Shown in pieces: positions 9,580 through 19,387 of a stretch of DNA of 45,238 nucleotides. Position 1 is the stretch's first letter; every line of letters begins with the position of its first letter. Location of the stretch: NCBI RefSeq assembly GCF_018612875.1, contig NZ_JAGGRI010000046.1, forward strand, positions 1 through 45,238. The letters run 5' to 3'. A program made the position numbers and the translations under genes. The notes beneath the pieces are model-generated. The model had not been told where the DNA came from and searched no databases. It saw only the letters and a program-made list of their open reading frames with translations. This DNA is from Lysobacter sp. ISL-50 (GTDB taxonomy: Bacteria; Pseudomonadota; Gammaproteobacteria; Xanthomonadales; Xanthomonadaceae).

Positions 9580-10178
9580 GCGTCAGCCGGTGCTTGGGGT
9601 TTCACCTGGCCTCGTGTCGGGGCTGAAAGCCCCTCCCACAAAAAACCTCGGACCGGCGCAGGGTTTGTGGTGGATGGCCTTCGGCTACGGGGACTGTTGA
9701 GCGTCAGTCGGTGTTTGGGGTTTCACCTGACCTCGTGTCGGGGCTGAAAGCCCCTCCCACAAAAAACTTCGGACCGGCGCAGGGTTTGTGATGGGCGGCC
9801 TTCGGCTACTCAGACTGTTGAGCGTGAGCCGGCGCTTGGGGTTTCACCTGACCTCGTGTCGGGGCTGAAAGCCCCTCCCACAAAAAACTTCGGACCGGCG
9901 CAGGGTTTGTGCTGGGTGGCCTTCGGCTACGGGGACTGTTGAGCGTCAGCCGGTGTTTGGGGTTTCACCTGGCCTCGTGTCGGGGCTGAAAGCCCCTCCC
10001 ACAAAAAACTTCGGACTGGCGCAGGTTTGTGCTGGGCGGCCTTCGGCTACTGAGACTGTTGAGCGTCAGCCGATGTTTGGGGTTTCACCTGACCTCAGTC
10101 GGGGCTGAAAGCCCCTCCCACAAAAAACCTCGGACCAGCGCAGGGTTGTGGTGGGCGGCGTTCGGCCACTGAGACTCA
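9576..10178 (+). repeat. Tandem array: five copies of a 121-bp unit carrying a REP-like element
   Basis: Units begin with TTGAGCGT near 9576, 9697, 9818, 9939 and 10059, giving periods of 121, 121, 121 and 120 bp. Each holds GGGGTTTCACCTG, then the REP-like core GTCGGGGCTGAAAGCCCCTC and CCACAAAAAAC, then TTCGG, GGCGCAGG and a GGCCTTCGGCTAC segment. Copies are about 90-97 percent alike, and the last is the most divergent. The first unit starts across the stop codon of the antiporter gene. The core itself folds (GGGGCT-gaa-AGCCCC), so an RNA through the array would carry a row of hairpins. No convincing gene lies in 9580-10329; open frames here follow the repeat period. Confidence 0.93.
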
Positions 10179-10204
10179 TGCGAAGCCTCGCGTAACCCCG
10201 AGCA

Positions 10205-10233
10205 CTTTTGTGGGAGGGGCTTTCAGCCCCGAC
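10205..10233 (-). repeat. REP-like element, inverted copy closing the tandem array
   Basis: CTTTTGTGGGAGGGGCTTTC followed by AGCCCCGAC is the reverse complement of the core in the five tandem units. With the array it makes an inverted pair. It lies about 100 bp beyond the stop of the ankyrin gene, which approaches from the right. Confidence 0.88.
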
Positions 10234-10329
10234 ACCCGCAGCGGTTAACCACTCAGGCCCGACGACCTGACCGAAGCCCGGAATACGCGATCGACAGACC
10301 ACGGCGAAGGCGCGATCCGCGCCGCGCCG

Positions 10330-13300
10330 TCAGCCGCCGCCCGGCCCGCGCAGAAACCGCGCCATCGACACGCCGCCGTTGCTGCCGTTGCCCGGCGTCG
10401 CCGGAGCGAACTCGGCGGCGATATCGACGAAGCCGCGCATCACCGCGATCTCGCGCGGCGTGCGGTTGAGCGCATCGCGCACGTCCGGGTTGGCGCCGTG
10501 GCGCAGCAGGCGCTGCACCACGCGCAGCAAACCATGCAGCGCGGCCAGATGCAGCGGACCGAAACCGCGCGGGTCCTGCACGTCCAGCGAAGCCTCATGA
10601 TCGAGCAGCAGTTCCAGACCGGCGATCAGCACGTCCTCATCCGCGGCGGTGCCCGGCTCGGCGCGCGCGCCCAGCAACAGCAACAGCGGCGTGGCGCCGG
10701 CGGCGGACTGGTCGGCATCGACGCCGGCCAGCAGCAAGGTGTCGAACAAGGCGACCAGGCGGCTGCGCTCGCGCGCGGTGAAGCCGAACATGGCCGCGCA
10801 ATGCAGGGCCATGCGGCCTTGCGCGTCGCGCGCCTGGACGTCGGCGCCGGCGGTCAGCAAACGCGCGGCCAGATCGGTCAGGCCGAGCGCGCAGGCGACC
10901 ATCAACACGGTCAGATCGCCCGGCAAGCGCTGTTCCAGCGAAGCGCCGGCGGCGACCAGACGATCGACGATTTCGCCATGACGCATGCTCACCGCGGCCG
11001 ACAACGGCGTCGCCCCGGAATTGGCCGCGCGCTGCGGATCGGCGCCGCGCGCGAGCAGCAGATCGACCACCGCGCGATGACCGCCACCGGCGGCGCGCAG
11101 CAGCGAGGTGCAACCCTGACTGTCGGGCGAATCCACCGACAGGCCCAGGTCGAGCAGGCGGCGTACCGCGTCGGCGTCGCCGACGATCGCCGCGGCCGGC
11201 ACATCGGCCGGCTGCAGCGGGCGGCGCGGCAACGGCCAGCCGCGCCAGTCCAGCCAATCGGCGAGGTCGCGCCGGCCCGAGGCCAGGGCGACGCCGAGTG
11301 GGGTCTGGCCGTCGGCGGCGAGCAGATCGGGCGCGGCGCCGTTCGCGACCAGGCGCTTGAGCATGGCTTCGCGGCCGAGCGCGGCGGCCAGATGCAGCGC
11401 GCTCATGCCGTGGCTGTCGCGGGTGTTCAGATCGACGCCGGCGGTGAGCAGGCGTTCGAGCAGGCGCGACCAGCCCAGCCGCACCGCGATCGCCAGCGCG
11501 GGATCGCCGTTGGCCGTGCACGCGAACGGATCGGCGCCGCGTTCGAGCAGGTCGAGCGCGAATTGTTCCAGCCCGCGCGCGGCCTGATCGCCGGCCGAAC
11601 AAGTGGCCAGAAACCGTCCCAGGCCGCCGCGGCCGGCCGGCGAGACGCCGTGGCGCAGCAGCGTCTGCAGGGCCGGCAGCGAGGCCGGCGCGCGGTCGAG
11701 CAGGGCGAACAGCACCGTGTCGCCCTCGGCGTTGCGCACGTTGACGTCGGCGCCCTGGCCGAGCAGCCATTCGATGCGTTCGGCGGTCGGCACCTGGCCG
11801 TCTTCTTCGTGCAGTTGCGCGCCCAGCTCGGCCGGGCTGAGCAGCTTGGCCAGGCCGGTGAGTTCCGAAGCGCGGCCGTCGCGCAGACCGTCGCGCAACA
11901 GCGCGGCCGGCATGCGATCGACGATGACGCGCTCGCCTTCGGGCGCATCGCTGTCGCCTTCGCCACTGACCGCGGTCGGCAGCGGATAGGCGCGATCGAG
12001 CGCGGCGACCAGCGACCAGCGTCCGGCCTCGGCGGCGCGATCGACCGCGCGCTTGCCCTGGCGATCGCGCAGTTCCGCGTCGATGCCCAGATCGAGCAGG
12101 CGCACCACCAGCGGCGGCGACGCGGTTTCGGCTTGGCAGGCCAGGATCAGCGCGCTGGCGCCGTCGGCGTCGACCGCCTGGGCCTCGGCCACGCCGCCTT
12201 GCGGCAGGTGTTCCAGCAAGCGTTCCAACACCGCGGCGCGGCCGCCGCGCGCGGCTTCCAGCAGCGGCGTGCGCTGCTGGCTGTCGATCGCGTTGGCGTC
12301 GGCGCCGGCGGCCAGCAAGGTGGTGACGATGTCCAGATGGCCGGCGAAGGACGCGGTGTGCAGCGCGCTACGGCGCTGACCGTCGCGGGCGTCGATGCGG
12401 GCCTTGTGCTTGAGCAGCAGCTGCACGCCGGCCGGATCGTCCTCGTCGCCGCCGGCCGCGGCCAGCAGCGCGGGCGCGCCGCCGGGGTGTTCGGTCTTGG
12501 CGCCGCGCTCGAGCAAGAATTTGGCCAGCCGCCAGTTGCCGCTGGCGCAGGCCACGCCCAGCGGCGACAGGCCGTCCTGATTGAGCGGTTCCAGCTCGGC
12601 CTGGGCGTCGCGCAGCAGCGCCGCCACGCCCGGATCGGAGCTGCGCGCGGCGTGGTGCAGCGGCGTGTTGCCTTCGAAATCGGCCAGGCGCGGATCGGCG
12701 CCGTTGGCGAGCAGGGTCATCACCGCGTCGGGGCGGCCGTGCCAGCTGTCGCGGGTGGCGGCCAGCAGCGGCGTCATGCCGGCGTGGCTGGCGTTGAGGT
12801 CCACGCCGCTGGCGATCAGCGCGCGCAGCAGGCGCAGGTCGGGCAGCACCGCGGCCAGCACCGGCAGGCTGCGGCGGTCGCGTTCGTCGCCAGTGGGCTC
12901 GGCGTTGACGTCGGCGCCCAGTTCGATCAGTTCCAGCGCGCGCTCGACCTTGCCGGCGCGGGCGGCGGCGTACAGGGCCGGGGTCAGTTGCGCATCGGCC
13001 AGCGGTTCGCCGTCGTCGAGCAGGTCGTCGGCGCCGTGCACGGTGTCGAGTTCGGGATCGAATTCCACGCCCGGCAGCGGCTGCGCCGGGGCGATCGACT
13101 GCAGCAATACGTGCAGCGCCGGCGAGGCCACGGCGAAGACCGCCGCCAGCCCCCAGCGCGCGCCGTCGAGCAACAGCCCGGGCCAGGCCAGCAGCACCGC
13201 CGCGCCGGCCAGGCCGGCGACGATCGCCGCCACGCCCAGGCCGCGCCACGCGCCCAGATCCAGCTCCGCCAGCCGCGCCCATTGCGGCGGCAACGGCGCG

Positions 13301-13698
13301 CCGTCGCGTTCGGCGCCCTGCCACAGCGGCCACAGCCGCCACAGGCCCAGCAGAATCAGTCCGGCGACCACGCTCAGGCCGAGCGCCGCCAGCAGCGATC
13401 CGCTCTGCATCAGCGCGCTCAGCGGCCAGGCGACCAGCGCCGCGGTGGCCGCGGTGACGCCGCCCCACAGCGCCGACAGGGTCAGCAGTTCCGGTTTCCA
13501 CGCCGGCGTCGCCTCGCGCCGTTTCCACATGCGCGCCGCCAGCGCGAACGCCGGCTGCGACAAGGCGCCGCCGATCAACGCGATCACCCCGCCGACCGGA
13601 CCGCCGCCGAAACCGGTCGCCAGCGCCAGCGCCAGGCCGGCGGCGAGCGCGAGGCCGAAACCGCGGGAGAGGGCGCTCGGGCTGCGGGGCTCAGGCAT
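10330..13698 (-). CDS. Large membrane-anchored ankyrin-repeat protein
   Basis: A 1122-residue protein. Residues 1-200 hold about five hydrophobic segments (for example [56 protein letters not shown]). The rest, from about 235 to the end, is close to 24 ankyrin repeats of about 33 residues with the usual TPLxxAAxxG...LLxxGAD pattern, for example [20 protein letters not shown]. This suggests an inner-membrane scaffold with a long protein-binding domain, probably cytoplasmic; partner and function are unknown. Large ankyrin proteins of this layout are known in Xanthomonas. The ATG overlaps the end of the YcgL gene by 8 bp (ATGCCTGA), so the two are probably translationally coupled. Downstream lies the REP array, with no clear T-tract terminator. 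Confidence 0.88.
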   Translation of the reverse strand: MPEPRSPSALSRGFGLALAAGLALALATGFGGGPVGGVIALIGGALSQPAFALAARMWKRREATPAWKPELLTLSALWGGVTAATAALVAWPLSALMQSGSLLAALGLSVVAGLILLGLWRLWPLWQGAERDGAPLPPQWARLAELDLGAWRGLGVAAIVAGLAGAAVLLAWPGLLLDGARWGLAAVFAVASPALHVLLQSIAPAQPLPGVEFDPELDTVHGADDLLDDGEPLADAQLTPALYAAARAGKVERALELIELGADVNAEPTGDERDRRSLPVLAAVLPDLRLLRALIASGVDLNASHAGMTPLLAATRDSWHGRPDAVMTLLANGADPRLADFEGNTPLHHAARSSDPGVAALLRDAQAELEPLNQDGLSPLGVACASGNWRLAKFLLERGAKTEHPGGAPALLAAAGGDEDDPAGVQLLLKHKARIDARDGQRRSALHTASFAGHLDIVTTLLAAGADANAIDSQQRTPLLEAARGGRAAVLERLLEHLPQGGVAEAQAVDADGASALILACQAETASPPLVVRLLDLGIDAELRDRQGKRAVDRAAEAGRWSLVAALDRAYPLPTAVSGEGDSDAPEGERVIVDRMPAALLRDGLRDGRASELTGLAKLLSPAELGAQLHEEDGQVPTAERIEWLLGQGADVNVRNAEGDTVLFALLDRAPASLPALQTLLRHGVSPAGRGGLGRFLATCSAGDQAARGLEQFALDLLERGADPFACTANGDPALAIAVRLGWSRLLERLLTAGVDLNTRDSHGMSALHLAAALGREAMLKRLVANGAAPDLLAADGQTPLGVALASGRRDLADWLDWRGWPLPRRPLQPADVPAAAIVGDADAVRRLLDLGLSVDSPDSQGCTSLLRAAGGGHRAVVDLLLARGADPQRAANSGATPLSAAVSMRHGEIVDRLVAAGASLEQRLPGDLTVLMVACALGLTDLAARLLTAGADVQARDAQGRMALHCAAMFGFTARERSRLVALFDTLLLAGVDADQSAAGATPLLLLLGARAEPGTAADEDVLIAGLELLLDHEASLDVQDPRGFGPLHLAALHGLLRVVQRLLRHGANPDVRDALNRTPREIAVMRGFVDIAAEFAPATPGNGSNGGVSMARFLRGPGGG

Positions 13699-13948
13699 CG
13701 GGCGTCGTGACCTCGCCGATCACCGGGGGAAATTGCAGATGGAAGCCGCGGGTGCGGAGGTTTTCGCGCACCGCCGCCGCGTCGGCGCGAGCCAGCTTGC
13801 GCTGCGCGCTCAACTCGACCTCGAGCACGAACTGCAGCGAACCCAGCTGCGCGCGCACGGGCTCGGGCAGGCGCTCGAAATCGTCGCGCGCGCTCAGGTA
13901 CACGTAGGTGTCTGCCTTGCGGAGACTTTTGTAAACGTAGGCTTGCAT
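13691..13948 (-). CDS. YcgL domain protein
   Basis: An 85-residue cytoplasmic protein beginning [20 protein letters not shown], the typical YcgL start. The conserved [16 protein letters not shown] and [18 protein letters not shown] segments follow. The family is widespread in gammaproteobacteria. Structures exist for it, but I know of no assigned biochemical function. The length is normal. The stop codon overlaps the start of the ankyrin gene by 8 bp, so this is probably the first gene of a two-gene unit. Confidence 0.9.
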   Translation of the reverse strand: MQAYVYKSLRKADTYVYLSARDDFERLPEPVRAQLGSLQFVLEVELSAQRKLARADAAAVRENLRTRGFHLQFPPVIGEVTTPDA

Positions 13949-14343
13949 GGGGCGGGCGGTACAGCCGGGGGAGACTGTTTTTCTGCATCGCAGATGTGAT
14001 GCACAGCATACCTGCCCGTCCGGTCTACGCGAACTTCCATGTTCAGCCCCAGGCCCGGACCGAAGTGCTACGGCGGGTGCCGGTCGCGCAGGGGTGGCGA
14101 CCCCTGACAGCCCCCAATGCTCCTTTGATGGTCGGCGATGACCGCCGGCCTTCGCCGCCCCGGCCGACGGCGGCGGACTTGGCCGCGGCCATCATCGGGC
14201 GGCGCCAAAGCCAGGGCGATCGCTTTTCGTACCTGCGCCGCCCACGATCGCCAAGGCGGCGAGCCCGGGTCACGCCCCGCCCGGCCACGAACGCCGCCCT
14301 CCGGCCGAAGCCGGAGGACGGCGGCGGTCCGGCGTGGGCCGGC
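13949..14343. other. Intergenic region upstream of ycgL-ankyrin
   Basis: 395 bases between the protease stop and the YcgL start. It must hold the YcgL-ankyrin promoter and the protease 3' end. Apart from the hairpin at 14292-14323 I see no repeat family and no convincing gene. The 153-codon plus-strand frame starting at 13996 runs into the protease gene and has a composition of Arg, Pro and Ala typical of chance frames at this GC. Confidence 0.6.
14292..14323 (-). terminator. Hairpin after the S8 protease gene
   Basis: 14-bp stem with one mismatch (14292-14305 / 14310-14323). On the minus strand the loop is TTCG closed by C-G, the very stable UUCG tetraloop type. It lies 20 nt past the protease stop. 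There is no clear T-tract after it, so it may act with Rho or as an mRNA 3' stabiliser. Confidence 0.55.
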
Positions 14344-15972
<1,629 letters not shown>

Positions 15973-16285
15973 TACTTCAGTTCCTTCTTCGAGTACGGAT
16001 TCGGCCTGTCTGGCCGGCGATGCGCCCGCGGCGACGCGTTGCCGCGGGACGCAGCCAAGCTAGCGGCGCAGTCGAAAATCGAACAAGGCGTAAAGAATCC
16101 ACACCGGCCGCAATGCGGACGACGCGAATCACACTTCGAAGAAAGGTTCTAACGAATGCAACGAAAACATCGCGAACAGTCGCCGGCGTACGGCGCGATC
16201 ATCGCGCGTTCGCAAAGCGCGCCGCGCAAGCGCACAGCGATGCGAACGAAGAAGGTTTCAGAGGAAAGCGATGCGTCGCGATGTT
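15973..16285. other. Intergenic region between cydB and the S8 protease
   Basis: 313 bases that contain the protease leader and the cydB 3' end. A perfect 8-bp inverted repeat (CCCGCGGC 16025-16032 / GCCGCGGG 16041-16048) lies 53-76 bp upstream of the protease ATG, probably in the promoter or 5' leader. I see no gene here. In particular, no CydX-like small protein follows cydB. Confidence 0.6.
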
Positions 16286-17290
16286 TCAGTGATAACCGAC
16301 ATCGGCCGCGACCTTGCCGCTGAACACGCGATACGACCAATACGTGTAGCCCAGGATCGCCGGCAACAGCACCACCAGTCCGGCCAGCACGAAGCCTTGC
16401 GACGACGGCGGCGAGGCCGCGTCCCAGATCGTCAGCCCCGGCACGATGTTCGGCCAGATGCCCGCCACCAGCCCGATGAAGCCGAGCACGAAGAACCCCA
16501 GCGCGTACACGAACGGATGCCCGTCGCGACCCTCGCGCATGACCGAGCGCCACAGCGCCCAGGCGTTGGCGATCACCAGCAGCGGCACCGGGAACAGCCA
16601 GTAGAAATTCCCGCCCTCGAACCAGCGCGCCATGATCCGCGAATCCAGAAACGGCAGCCACGCGCTGACCAGGCCGATGAACACCGCCACCACCAACACC
16701 AGCGGCCGCGCCAAGGTGCGCGCGACCAGTTGCATGCGCCCGTCGGTCTTCAGGATCAGCCAGGTCGAACCGAGCAAGGCATAGCCGAACACCACCGCCG
16801 CGCCGGTCAGCATCGAAAACGGGCTGAACCAGTCGAAGATGCCGCCGACGTATTTGCCTTCCTGCATCGGCATGCCTTCCATGATCGCGCCCAGGATCAC
16901 ACCCTGCGCGAACGCGCAGAACAACGAGCCCAGCGAGAACGCCGCGCCCCAGGCTTTCTTCGCCCGCCGCGCCTTGAAGCGGAACTCGAAGGCGACGCCG
17001 CGGAACACCAGCGCGATCAACATCAGCAGCACCGGCAGATACAGCGCCGACAACACCAGCGCATAGGCCTTCGGGAACGCCGCGAGCAGGCCCGCGCCGC
17101 CGAGCACCAGCCAGGTTTCGTTGCCGTCCCAGATGGGCGCGGCGGTATTCATCATGTGATCGAGCTGGTCTTCGTCCTCGGCGAACGGCGCCAGGATTCC
17201 CAGGCCGAGCACGAAGCCGTCGAGCAGCACGTACATCAGCACGCCGAAGCCGATCACGCCGAACCAGATCACGGGCAGCCAGTATTCCAT
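16286..17290 (-). CDS. cydB: Cytochrome bd-type ubiquinol oxidase subunit II (cyanide-insensitive type)
   Basis: Membrane subunit II of a bd-type quinol oxidase, which passes electrons from ubiquinol to oxygen at high affinity. The 334 residues begin MEYWLPVIWFGVIGFGVLMY. They contain the conserved LDGFVLGLGIL and NTAAPIWDGNETWLVLGGAGL motifs and about eight to nine membrane helices. The sequence resembles the CioB/short-type group of Pseudomonas. It lies 28 bp after cydA with GGAG upstream of the ATG, so the pair is an operon. No cydX-like gene is visible after it, and cydDC assembly genes are not in the window. Confidence 0.95.
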   Translation of the reverse strand: MEYWLPVIWFGVIGFGVLMYVLLDGFVLGLGILAPFAEDEDQLDHMMNTAAPIWDGNETWLVLGGAGLLAAFPKAYALVLSALYLPVLLMLIALVFRGVAFEFRFKARRAKKAWGAAFSLGSLFCAFAQGVILGAIMEGMPMQEGKYVGGIFDWFSPFSMLTGAAVVFGYALLGSTWLILKTDGRMQLVARTLARPLVLVVAVFIGLVSAWLPFLDSRIMARWFEGGNFYWLFPVPLLVIANAWALWRSVMREGRDGHPFVYALGFFVLGFIGLVAGIWPNIVPGLTIWDAASPPSSQGFVLAGLVVLLPAILGYTYWSYRVFSGKVAADVGYH

Positions 17291-17318
17291 CGTCCTACTC
17301 CGTTTCGATTCGAAGCGC

Positions 17319-18734
17319 TCAGGCGCCGGCTTCGCTGGATTCGTCCGGCACCGACAACGGTCGCGCCGGGGTCTTGTCGCCCATCGCGCCGCGCGGCGGC
17401 GGCTCGTGCGGATGCGGGCCCTTGCGGATCAACTTGACCAGATAGCGGAACCCCGCGCCGAACACGGTCAGATACACCACCGCGAACACGATCAACGACG
17501 TCATCACGCTGGCCGCCTCGATCGGGCTGACCGCGTCGGCGGTGCGCAGCAAGCCGTAGATCACATACGGCTGGCGGCCGATCTCGACCACATACCAACC
17601 GGCCAGGATCGCGACGAAACCGCTCATGGTCAGCACCCGCCAGCCCCACAGCGCCGCGCGCGACCGGTACAAGCGCCCGCGCCACAACTGCCACAGCGAA
17701 AACACCACCAGGACCAGCATCGCCACGCCCAGGCCGACCATCACCCGGAAGGCGTAGAACACCGGCTTCACCGGCGGCCGCTCGCTGGCCGGCACCGACT
17801 TGAGCGGCTGGATGTCGCCGTCGAGGGTGTGGGTGAGGATGAGGCTGCCGAGCTTGGGCACGGCGATTTCCAGATCGTTGCGTTCGGCTTTTTCGTTCGG
17901 CACCGCGAACAGGATCAGCGGCACGCCTTCGCCGGGCGGGTTGGATTGCCAATGCGCCTCCATCGCCGCGACCTTGATCGGCTGATGCTCGCGCACGTTC
18001 AAGCCGTGCAGATCGCCGACGAACACCTGCGTTGGCACGGTGATCGCGGCGAAGATCACCGCCGCCTTGAGCATGCGCTTGCCCGCTTCCACATGCACGC
18101 CGCGCAGCAGGTACGAGGCGCCGACGCCGCCGATCACGAAGCAGGTGGTGATGAACGCCGCCAGCACCATGTGCGCGAGGCGGTACGGGAACGAGGGATT
18201 GAAGACGATGGCCCACCAACTGTCGGGCTCGAACACGCCGTTGACGATCTTGTAGCCGGCCGGCGTCTGCATCCAACTGTTGGCCGAGATGATCCAGAAC
18301 GTGGAGATCAAGGTTCCCAGCGCAACCATGCAGGTCGCCAGGAAATGCACGCGCTCATCGACCCGGTTCCAGCCGAACAGCATCACCCCGAGGAAGGTCG
18401 CTTCCAGGAAGAACGCGGTCAGCACCTCATAGGACAGCAGCGGCCCGAGGATATTGCCGGCCTGTTCGCTCAGCACCGCCCAGTTGGTGCCGAACTGGAA
18501 ACTCATGACGATGCCCGACACCACGCCCATGCCGAAGGACACGGCGAAGACCTTGGTCCAGAAGAAGAACAGATCGCGCCACAAGGTGTCGCGGGTGCGC
18601 AGCCAGCGCCATTCGACGAACGCCAGCCAACTGGCCAGGCCGATGGTGAAGGCGGGAAACAGGATATGAAACGAGATCACGAAGCCGAACTGGATCCGCG
18701 ACAGCAGCAGGGCGTCCACGTGCATTGCCTCCAT
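17319..18734 (-). CDS. cydA: Cytochrome bd-type ubiquinol oxidase subunit I (cyanide-insensitive type)
   Basis: Haem-bearing subunit I of the bd-type quinol oxidase. The 471 residues begin with the typical LSRIQFGFVISFHILFPAF segment, whose His is the haem b595 ligand. His in PYRLAHMVLA is the probable b558 ligand, and the GRQP motif (EIGRQPYVIYGLLRT) is present. The Q-loop is short, which puts it in the CIO-like group rather than with E. coli CydA (about 520 residues). Nine or so helices can be seen. The ATG at 18734 has a weak ribosome site; a second ATG nine bases on has GGAGG too close to use. cydB follows directly. The 653-bp upstream region probably holds the promoter; I found no convincing FNR/Anr box in it. 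Confidence 0.94.
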   Translation of the reverse strand: MEAMHVDALLLSRIQFGFVISFHILFPAFTIGLASWLAFVEWRWLRTRDTLWRDLFFFWTKVFAVSFGMGVVSGIVMSFQFGTNWAVLSEQAGNILGPLLSYEVLTAFFLEATFLGVMLFGWNRVDERVHFLATCMVALGTLISTFWIISANSWMQTPAGYKIVNGVFEPDSWWAIVFNPSFPYRLAHMVLAAFITTCFVIGGVGASYLLRGVHVEAGKRMLKAAVIFAAITVPTQVFVGDLHGLNVREHQPIKVAAMEAHWQSNPPGEGVPLILFAVPNEKAERNDLEIAVPKLGSLILTHTLDGDIQPLKSVPASERPPVKPVFYAFRVMVGLGVAMLVLVVFSLWQLWRGRLYRSRAALWGWRVLTMSGFVAILAGWYVVEIGRQPYVIYGLLRTADAVSPIEAASVMTSLIVFAVVYLTVFGAGFRYLVKLIRKGPHPHEPPPRGAMGDKTPARPLSVPDESSEAGA

Positions 18735-19387
18735 GGCGCATCACGACGCGCCAGCGGGTTCATTTTGCGCCGCACCATGCACCGATGCGGGCGGTTGCGT
18801 GGAATCACATAAACCGCAAAGGCGGTGAGCGTGGCGTAGTGGCGGGGTGAAACGGCTTGCGTTGTGTGCGCACTATCGCGTTGCGAACATGCCGGATCAA
18901 GCGCTTGCGTCGCCGTCGGCGACATTCGATGTTTCCGCCCGCGTCGCGTTTCGCGGTTCGATGCCGGGCGGCATGTGCGACAAAACGCGGCGATTCGATT
19001 CGCGCGAATTTTCCCTCGCGGCGAAGGTTTTCGTCGCTCACTTCCGCTCACCTGAGACGTTTTGTCCAGTGGATATTTGCGCTCGTTCATATCGGCGTAC
19101 CTCATGCCGTTCCCTTCTCCCGCTTGCCACCCAAGGTGACTTCCTTCGGGCGCGGGAGAAGGTGCCCGAAGAGCCTGCCCCGCGAAGGCGGGGGGCGGAT
19201 GAGGGCCGCGGCCGCGAAGGCAGACACGCTCGCCGCCCAGCTCAAGACAAAACCGCCGATCCGGCAAACCCCAAGCCAATACCCCGCCAATCCCGCGATT
19301 TCGCCCTTATCCCATGACCAACGGCCGGCCCGGCGCCCCGCTCCGGACTGATACGCTGCGCCCACTTTTGTCCCTAGAGCCCGTTCG
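18735..19387. other. Intergenic region between cydA and the S9 peptidase gene
   Basis: 653 bases between divergent genes. The cydA-proximal third is moderately AT-richer. The middle holds a repeat-like hairpin (19113-19162). The S9 peptidase promoter must lie in the last 200 bases. Overlapping open frames of 150-164 codons exist on the plus strand but conflict with one another, lack ribosome sites and have no recognisable protein features. I see no gene. Confidence 0.55.
19113..19162. repeat. Imperfect hairpin resembling a dispersed intergenic repeat
   Basis: Perfect 11-bp arms CCTTCTCCCGC (19113-19123) and GCGGGAGAAGG (19152-19162). The following TGCCCGAAG can pair with CTTCGGG inside the loop as an alternative fold. 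Similar CTCTCCCGC...GCGGGAGAG elements recur in xanthomonad intergenic regions, but only one copy is seen here. Confidence 0.5.

Noticed and set aside
9576-10233. CRISPR-like array
   Set aside because: Repeat units are 121 bp and nearly identical throughout, with no short repeat / unique spacer alternation and no cas genes. It is a tandem repeat of a REP-bearing unit.
10066-10302. 78-codon minus-strand frame in the repeat gap
   Set aside because: Coded almost wholly by the REP-like array; no ribosome site.
10498-13710. 1070-codon plus-strand frame opposite the ankyrin gene
   Set aside because: Long only because stop codons are rare in GC-rich mirror frames. The minus frame shows regular ankyrin repeats.
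16140-16285. cydX-like small protein after cydB
   Set aside because: The frame just after cydB gives no short hydrophobic MWYF-type peptide; short-Q-loop CIO-type oxidases often lack it.
18735-18905. FNR/Anr box before cydA
   Set aside because: TTGATCCGGCATGTT near 18890-18904 (minus strand) matches only the left half of TTGAT-N4-ATCAA.
18847-19351. Overlapping 150-164-codon frames in the cydA / S9 gap
   Set aside because: Mutually overlapping, composition of chance frames, no ribosome sites or domains.
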